Source: an uncultured Duncaniella sp. (GTDB lineage: Bacteria > Bacteroidota > Bacteroidia > Bacteroidales > Muribaculaceae). Taken from it: a stretch of DNA of 19,482 nt. The notes below the pieces were generated by a model. The model was given only the letters and a program-made list of their open reading frames with translations, made no database searches and was not told the DNA's origin. The translations under genes were made by a program, and so were the position numbers. Location: assembly GCA_910576785.1 (NCBI GenBank), contig CAJTJG010000030.1, positions 1 through 19,482 of the forward strand, read 5' to 3'. This document shows, in pieces, positions 15,472-19,482 of this stretch. The first letter of the stretch is position 1, and each line of letters begins with the position of its first letter.

Positions 15472-16218
15472 TCAATTGAACACGCGGTCGTTCATGAGGC
15501 GTCCCTCAAGCGCCTTAAAGTGCTTTCGGGCATCGGATGTGGTGAGATAGTGATCTATCACATCCGCATGGCGGCTGTTGTGGAGATCTGTGCCGAGAAA
15601 GTCAACACATCCCATCTCGATAAGACTCTCGGCCACCTTCTTCTCCTCCTTGCCGTAATTGCCTGCCAAGGAGAGGACATTGACCTGAAACAGATTGCCC
15701 GCACGGTGGAGATCGGCATAGCGGTGTGAGTTCTTACCGTAATAATAGAAGTAGCGCTCAGGATGAGCGAGGATGGGTTTGTAGCCCTGAATCTTCAGAT
15801 CAAACAGGAACTGGTCGAGCTGCCATGGCTCCTGGATGAAAGAGTTCTCCACCAGAAGGTAATTGTTAGGCATGGGAGTGATAAGTCCTTTGGCAAGAAG
15901 TTCACGGAAGAAATCGTCAATACGGTTCTCCGATGCACGTGTCACCTGTATATCCATACCTCTGCGCGAGAGCTCGTCATTAAGCTCATGGAGAGCCGGA
16001 TCAAGGATATCGGGTGTGTTCTCAAACGAAGCCTCCGTGACATGCGGTGTGGCTATTATACGCTTTATGCCCCACCCCATCATTCTCGCCACAAGGTCGG
16101 CCGAAGTCTCGGCATCGGGCGAACCATCGTCAACGCCGGGTACTATATGGCAGTGGATATCAGTAGTGAACGGGAGGCTTACAGGCTCCTTCTTTCCAAA
16201 TATGTTGAATATTCCCAT
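15472..16218 (-). CDS. CpsB/CapC-type PHP phosphatase (tyrosine-protein phosphatase)
   Basis: The 248-residue protein has the metal-binding motifs of the PHP-fold CpsB/CapC family: DIHCHIVPGVDDG (20-32), ATPHV (56-60), Glu97 in ASENRIDD, AHPERY (151-156) and GTDLHN (209-214). Gram-positive members dephosphorylate tyrosine kinases that control capsule export. In Bacteroidetes the family usually accompanies polysaccharide genes, but here no kinase, Wzx/Wzy or glycosyltransferase gene is in view. There is no signal peptide, so it acts in the cytoplasm. It starts 58 nt after the ATP-grasp-like gene, with no clear promoter between, and is probably the third gene of that unit. Confidence 0.88.
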   Translation of the reverse strand: MGIFNIFGKKEPVSLPFTTDIHCHIVPGVDDGSPDAETSADLVARMMGWGIKRIIATPHVTEASFENTPDILDPALHELNDELSRRGMDIQVTRASENRIDDFFRELLAKGLITPMPNNYLLVENSFIQEPWQLDQFLFDLKIQGYKPILAHPERYFYYYGKNSHRYADLHRAGNLFQVNVLSLAGNYGKEEKKVAESLIEMGCVDFLGTDLHNSRHADVIDHYLTTSDARKHFKALEGRLMNDRVFN

Positions 16219-16276
16219 GCTATTGTTTTTCTTGCTATCTTACTTGTACAATATATATAACGTCCGGCAGCCCGAT

Positions 16277-17344
16277 TTATTTCAATTCAAGCGGAGAGAG
16301 GACGAGACGAAACCCTTCGGCCGGGGGAAGCAAAAGAATCCCGGATGAGGATACATCACCCCATCTCCATCCCATGACATAAGGAGATGACAGCGACAGG
16401 CGACTGTTGACAGCCATGGCGGCGAAACCCATGGTCATACGCAGATTCAACTCCACGCATGGATGTATCCTCATGCCCTCATCGCTCCGGAATATCATCA
16501 TATCCACACCGAACGGCCCGTTGTATACATCAGGAATCATTGCTGATAGAGCCTGTGTAAGGGCATCGAGTGTGCGGACGAGCTCACCGTATGTGACATA
16601 GCGGGTAAGCATCTCGACGAGCTGCCACTGCGGAGCCACAACATTGCCGGAATACACTCCGCGCGATTCGGTAAGAAACACTGACCACCCGACAAATTCG
16701 ACATGACCGCCGCAGCTGTTGAAAAGAGCTGCAAAATCCATCACCCGGTCAAAGCCGGTCTCCACCATCACACTTCCCTGACGGTGTATTATCCCCGAGG
16801 CCTTCTCACGCAGGACATCGTGCGGCATGCCGAGAGCATGAAACACACCACGTCCGCTGCAGGACCATGGCGATTTCACATATCGGCCTGGTCTTACGGC
16901 CTCGAGACTTACCACCCGATCCGGATCGGATGTCTCCTCCGGAAGGGGTATATCGCAACCACAACGCGACAGAATACCAATGGATATGCGCCGGTGGCTA
17001 AGCTGTCTCATAGCCTCGACCTCTACATCCGACGGGAGTAATGACGCCGGTACACCGGCAAGACTGAACTGGCGCACCGCATCAGGACTCCAGCCCCATG
17101 GGCACAATCTGTCCACACCAGGATCATAACCTATCCCTGCACACAAGCCATACTCGCGCTTCAACCATTCAGTGCCATCCTCCATGGCCTCAGGCACAAC
17201 GATCCTGTCAGTCTCACCCGCCCACCAGACAGGCATAAAGGCCCCCGCCCTGTGGAGTCTGGCCACACGGGGCGGGGGTGTGTAGTTGCGACACCCGAGA
17301 GCAAGCGCGAGATCGTTTTCAGGATTGAAGAGATGCAGCGTCAA
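16277..17344 (-). CDS. ATP-grasp-like protein of the FNPENDLALA family, TTG start
   Basis: The 355-residue protein opens with LHLFNPENDLALA (3-15), typical of an uncharacterised Bacteroidetes family. Later blocks are YVKSPWSCSGRGV, which looks like the ATP-binding glycine-rich strand, GPFGVDMMIF, and VELNLRMTMG, which resembles the Mg-binding E-x-N segment of ATP-grasp enzymes. It may be a ligase; its substrates are unknown. The start is TTG at 17344-17342, overlapping the peptidase stop TGA (17343-17341) by sharing TTGA. An in-frame TGA lies eight codons upstream and there is no ATG before the conserved motif, so a non-ATG start is needed (a CTG two codons later is the alternative). The overlap points to translational coupling. 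Confidence 0.8.
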   Translation of the reverse strand: MTLHLFNPENDLALALGCRNYTPPPRVARLHRAGAFMPVWWAGETDRIVVPEAMEDGTEWLKREYGLCAGIGYDPGVDRLCPWGWSPDAVRQFSLAGVPASLLPSDVEVEAMRQLSHRRISIGILSRCGCDIPLPEETSDPDRVVSLEAVRPGRYVKSPWSCSGRGVFHALGMPHDVLREKASGIIHRQGSVMVETGFDRVMDFAALFNSCGGHVEFVGWSVFLTESRGVYSGNVVAPQWQLVEMLTRYVTYGELVRTLDALTQALSAMIPDVYNGPFGVDMMIFRSDEGMRIHPCVELNLRMTMGFAAMAVNSRLSLSSPYVMGWRWGDVSSSGILLLPPAEGFRLVLSPLELK

Positions 17345-18537
17345 AGCTTCATCTTCTTGGCAATGTCAGAAGGTATGGCATTGCGGTTGACAAAAATGTC
17401 AATGGTCTTGGAGAGGAAGAACGGCTCGGACACATAGATATATCCATCATAAATCTGATTGGTATCCCAGGAGTTCTTCACCTTATAATACTTGTTGTGA
17501 TTCTGGTCATAGGCGATACCCTCGATGACCATGCCATGATCATCTGTAGTCTCGTGTGTGTCAAACATATCCTGACGCATCTGCTGTGTCACGGTTATCT
17601 CCTCGCACGGGCCGGTCACCTTGTTGGCCTCGTCCTCACGCTCCTTGTCGGAGAGTTTCACCCAACGGGCCAGCTCTGTACCCTCCATATCGGCCTGAGT
17701 CTTCTTGCGGGGCATAACGGCAACACCTTCTTTCCATTTGAATCCCGGCTCGGAAACATCAGCGGCCCAAGCCACAGAATATCCGTTGGCTATGGCATTG
17801 TCAACAATAGCCTGCATTTCCTCCATAGGCACATTATGATAAGGGAGCCAGAGCCAGTTGTCGGCCACCTCAAGAGGGAACTGGGTATAAAACGGATGAT
17901 GTGTAAACGAAGTGACACCTACATAATCAGCCGTGTTGAGACCGAGACTTTTTGCAAAGGATTCCGGTGTATATGTCTTGCCCTCCCACTGGAATGTGGC
18001 AGGTTTCTCTCCGAGATATGCATCGAGCACCCCTTCGAATGCCTTGCGCCATGCCGTGGACTTCTTGCCCTTCTTGTCATTGACGCCATTGACTATCCCT
18101 TCAAGCACAGGCTGAAGCTCGTAGTGGTCATGTTTCTCCTCACCATAGTTAAGGCCACGGTATATCTCTTCGGGTACAATACCGTAATTGTCAATCACGT
18201 ATACCACGTCGAGCGTGCTGCCTCCGGCGGCGAAATTAGTCTTGCCATCCATGCGGACAAAGCGGTCAGCCTTGTCGGAATAGCAATTGCGTACAACCCA
18301 CATCTCGCTCAGATCCATCTCCTTGCCTGTATTGCGCAGGATCTCGTTCTCGATGAACCCGAGGCCGGAGAAACTCCAGCATGTGCCGGACTTGTTCTGA
18401 TCCTTGACCGGAGTGGCCTTGACTATCATGGCATCGGTGAAAACAAAACCGGTGGAATCAGCGGGATTCTCGCCTGAGGCCGCAGCGTGGCCGGCCAGGG
18501 CAGTGGCGAGGGCCGCCGTGATTATATACTTTCTCAT
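17341..18537 (-). CDS. Exported C1B family cysteine peptidase (bleomycin hydrolase/PepC-like)
   Basis: I use ATG 18537 (398 residues). Upstream codons to 18600 would lie inside the promoter, whereas this start gives a signal peptide with a hydrophobic stretch at about 5-20. The papain-like catalytic set is complete: oxyanion Gln47 and Cys53 in KDQNKSGTCWSFS, His334 in DDHGMVIEG and Asn355 in VKNSWD. Length and the inserted regions fit bleomycin hydrolase/aminopeptidase C (C1B), not secreted papains. Classical PepC enzymes are cytosolic hexamers, so the signal peptide implies a periplasmic or external variant, as is seen in Bacteroidetes. It is the first gene of a unit with the ATP-grasp-like and PHP genes, and shares 4 nt with the former. 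Confidence 0.9.
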   Translation of the reverse strand: MRKYIITAALATALAGHAAASGENPADSTGFVFTDAMIVKATPVKDQNKSGTCWSFSGLGFIENEILRNTGKEMDLSEMWVVRNCYSDKADRFVRMDGKTNFAAGGSTLDVVYVIDNYGIVPEEIYRGLNYGEEKHDHYELQPVLEGIVNGVNDKKGKKSTAWRKAFEGVLDAYLGEKPATFQWEGKTYTPESFAKSLGLNTADYVGVTSFTHHPFYTQFPLEVADNWLWLPYHNVPMEEMQAIVDNAIANGYSVAWAADVSEPGFKWKEGVAVMPRKKTQADMEGTELARWVKLSDKEREDEANKVTGPCEEITVTQQMRQDMFDTHETTDDHGMVIEGIAYDQNHNKYYKVKNSWDTNQIYDGYIYVSEPFFLSKTIDIFVNRNAIPSDIAKKMKL

Positions 18538-18569
18538 GGGGAATGTGATGATTTTGGTATGATGATATG

Positions 18570-18600
18570 CAAAGGTATCACAAAAATGGCAAAATGTCAA
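18570..18600 (-). promoter_or_regulatory. Promoter of the C1B peptidase unit
   Basis: On the minus strand TTG (18600-18598), a 20-bp spacer and TACCTTTG (18577-18570) match the Bacteroidetes consensus. The predicted start is near 18563, leaving a leader of about 25 nt. It overlaps the expected -33 region of the divergent plus-strand promoter. Confidence 0.75.
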
Positions 18601-18610
18601 GAAAATTCGC

Positions 18611-18618
18611 TAACTTTG
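18611..18618 (+). promoter_or_regulatory. -7 box for the outer-membrane protein gene
   Basis: TAACTTTG matches TAnnTTTG. Transcription would start near 18625, which excludes the TTG codon at 18635 as a practical start and leaves 28-43 nt before the two ATG candidates. No good TTG lies 19-21 bp upstream. Confidence 0.6.
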
Positions 18619-18667
18619 CCCACCTCTATCCCCATTGGCATACGAAATAAGCATGAAACAAGACAGC

Positions 18668-19279
18668 ATGAAACGACTCATACTCACCATCGCCCTCGTG
18701 CTCGGCATCACAGCCGGCGCGCACTCCCAGTTTCGCTGGGGAGCGTCAGTGGGCGGCAACTACAACGATCTCAACTTCAAACAGGATCTGATATCCATCG
18801 GGGCATCATGGGGCGGGAGCGCCGGAATACGAGCCGAAATGATGTTTCCAGGCATCGGTTTCGGCATAGATCTGGGACTGCTCTACAGCAACCGCGCTAC
18901 CGAGGTGAATCTCGGAGAGAGACTCATCTGGAGTTCTCAAGGCTACGGCAATGAGCGGATCATGACCCACAATATCGATATACCTGTCAATCTCAAATTC
19001 AAGTGGACACGCATGCAAGGCGTGGAGGACTATGTGGCACCGTTCGTTTATGGCGGTCCGGTGCTCTCCATCCAGGCCGGCCACAGCAAGTGTGACGCTA
19101 TGAAATTTTCAGGAGGCGAGGTAGGCCTGACAGCCGGACTCGGCGTGGAGATATTCAAGCGGTGGCAGGTGGCCGCATCATATACATGGGGAATGACCTA
19201 TGCCATGAAGACCCGTCTGCTCGATGACTTCTCTGCCCGCAACAAGACCTGGGATCTGCACGTCACCTACTTCTTCTGA
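18668..19279 (+). CDS. Outer-membrane beta-barrel protein, PorT-like
   Basis: From ATG 18668 the product has 203 residues. A signal peptide starts MKRLILTIAL and probably ends after AHSQ near 21. The rest alternates polar and hydrophobic residues in strands of 8-12 with Gly/Asn turns, as in small beta-barrels: FRWGASVGGNYNDL, GIGFGIDLGLLYSN, IDIPVNLKFKW, VAPFVYGGPVLSIQAG, VGLTAGLGVEIF and WQVAASYTWGM. It ends on LHVTYFF, with the terminal aromatic needed for BAM insertion. The IPVNLKFK and APFVYGGP segments are typical of the PorT/outer-membrane beta-barrel family of Bacteroidetes. ATG 18653 (five residues longer) is possible. Its role is unknown. Confidence 0.82.
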   Translation: MKRLILTIALVLGITAGAHSQFRWGASVGGNYNDLNFKQDLISIGASWGGSAGIRAEMMFPGIGFGIDLGLLYSNRATEVNLGERLIWSSQGYGNERIMTHNIDIPVNLKFKWTRMQGVEDYVAPFVYGGPVLSIQAGHSKCDAMKFSGGEVGLTAGLGVEIFKRWQVAASYTWGMTYAMKTRLLDDFSARNKTWDLHVTYFF

Positions 19280-19300
19280 TCACGCGCCATCCCTGGATCC

Positions 19301-19431
19301 TAATTGACAGAAGACGGTGTTGCAAAATATAGAAGGATTCAAAAGGACAAAAAAGGACAAAAGTGACATAAAGTAATTATTTATCACACAGATAATTAAT
19401 ATTTTTGTCACTTTTGTCCTTTTTTGTCCTT
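19301..19431. terminator. Hairpin D: 26-bp stem with AT-rich loop
   Basis: TAATTGACAGAA (19301-19312), the sequence shared with hairpins A-C, begins 22 nt after the stop of the outer-membrane protein gene. Then arms 19343-19368 and 19406-19431 pair perfectly over 26 bp around an AT-rich loop that itself contains TAATTAT/ATAATTA. The stem is built of repeated AAAAGGACAA-like blocks, and the descending arm is T-rich (TTTTTTGTCC), so it works on paper as a terminator in both directions. Confidence 0.75.
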
Positions 19432-19482
19432 CTATGTTGCCATCCAAGCGAATTTGCATTTTTAACCAAATATTTAACACTT

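Noticed and set aside
17497..18477. 326-codon plus-strand frame antisense to the C1B peptidase
   Set aside because: The peptidase has a complete active site and a promoter; the antisense frame has no recognisable domain and lacks a promoter.
18635..18652. TTG at 18635 as start of the outer-membrane protein
   Set aside because: It is only about 10 nt from the predicted transcription start and would add a charged stretch before the signal peptide.

Overview
This window reads as chromosomal DNA of a moderately GC-rich Bacteroidales bacterium, most likely a gut Muribaculaceae (S24-7) relative. The evidence is the Bacteroidetes-type promoters (TTG/TTTG, about 19-20 bp, TAnnTTTG), leaders without a clear Shine-Dalgarno, families typical of this order (LruC/DUF4114-like lipoprotein, DUF4301, the FNPENDLALA ATP-grasp-like family), and a GH95 enzyme with a Bacteroidales-style secretion tail. 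The genus is inferred from general resemblance, not from a search. There is no insertion sequence, prophage, integrase or CRISPR array.

Layout. 1-444 has no gene but holds a 62-bp tandem repeat (73-280) whose units each carry two hairpins, followed by a promoter. Then come plus-strand genes: a large LruC/DUF4114-like lipoprotein (445-3219), a DUF4301 protein (3433-4956), a GNAT acetyltransferase (5142-6218), the ribosome-assembly GTPase EngB/YsxC (6255-6866) and a 48-residue Asp/Asn-rich protein (6925-7071). Converging on these is a minus-strand cluster read right to left: long-chain acyl-CoA ligase (11327-9663), hotdog acyl-CoA thioesterase (9653-9252), DprA (9247-8141) and a nucleoside phosphorylase (8074-7199). 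Upstream of it lie a secreted GH95 enzyme (14567-11526) and a tRNA with anticodon CAT (14734-14661), each followed by a terminator-like hairpin.

The right third has a small amphipathic helical protein (15014-15331, plus) converging on a minus-strand set: exported C1B cysteine peptidase (18537-17341), ATP-grasp-like protein starting at TTG inside the peptidase stop (17344-16277), and a CpsB/CapC-type PHP phosphatase (16218-15472). A small outer-membrane beta-barrel protein (18668-19279, plus) diverges from the peptidase, and the two promoters lie so close that they probably compete.

Most genes are housekeeping or of general envelope type. The most unusual material is intergenic: the 62-bp repeat with conserved GNRA-type tetraloops, and four intergenic hairpins that share a TAAYTGACAGAA sequence at an outer edge while their inner stems differ. 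Among the proteins, the points of interest are a GH95 enzyme in which one catalytic Asn appears to be Asp, a DUF4301 protein with nucleotidyltransferase-like motifs, and the TTG-initiated overlap gene.
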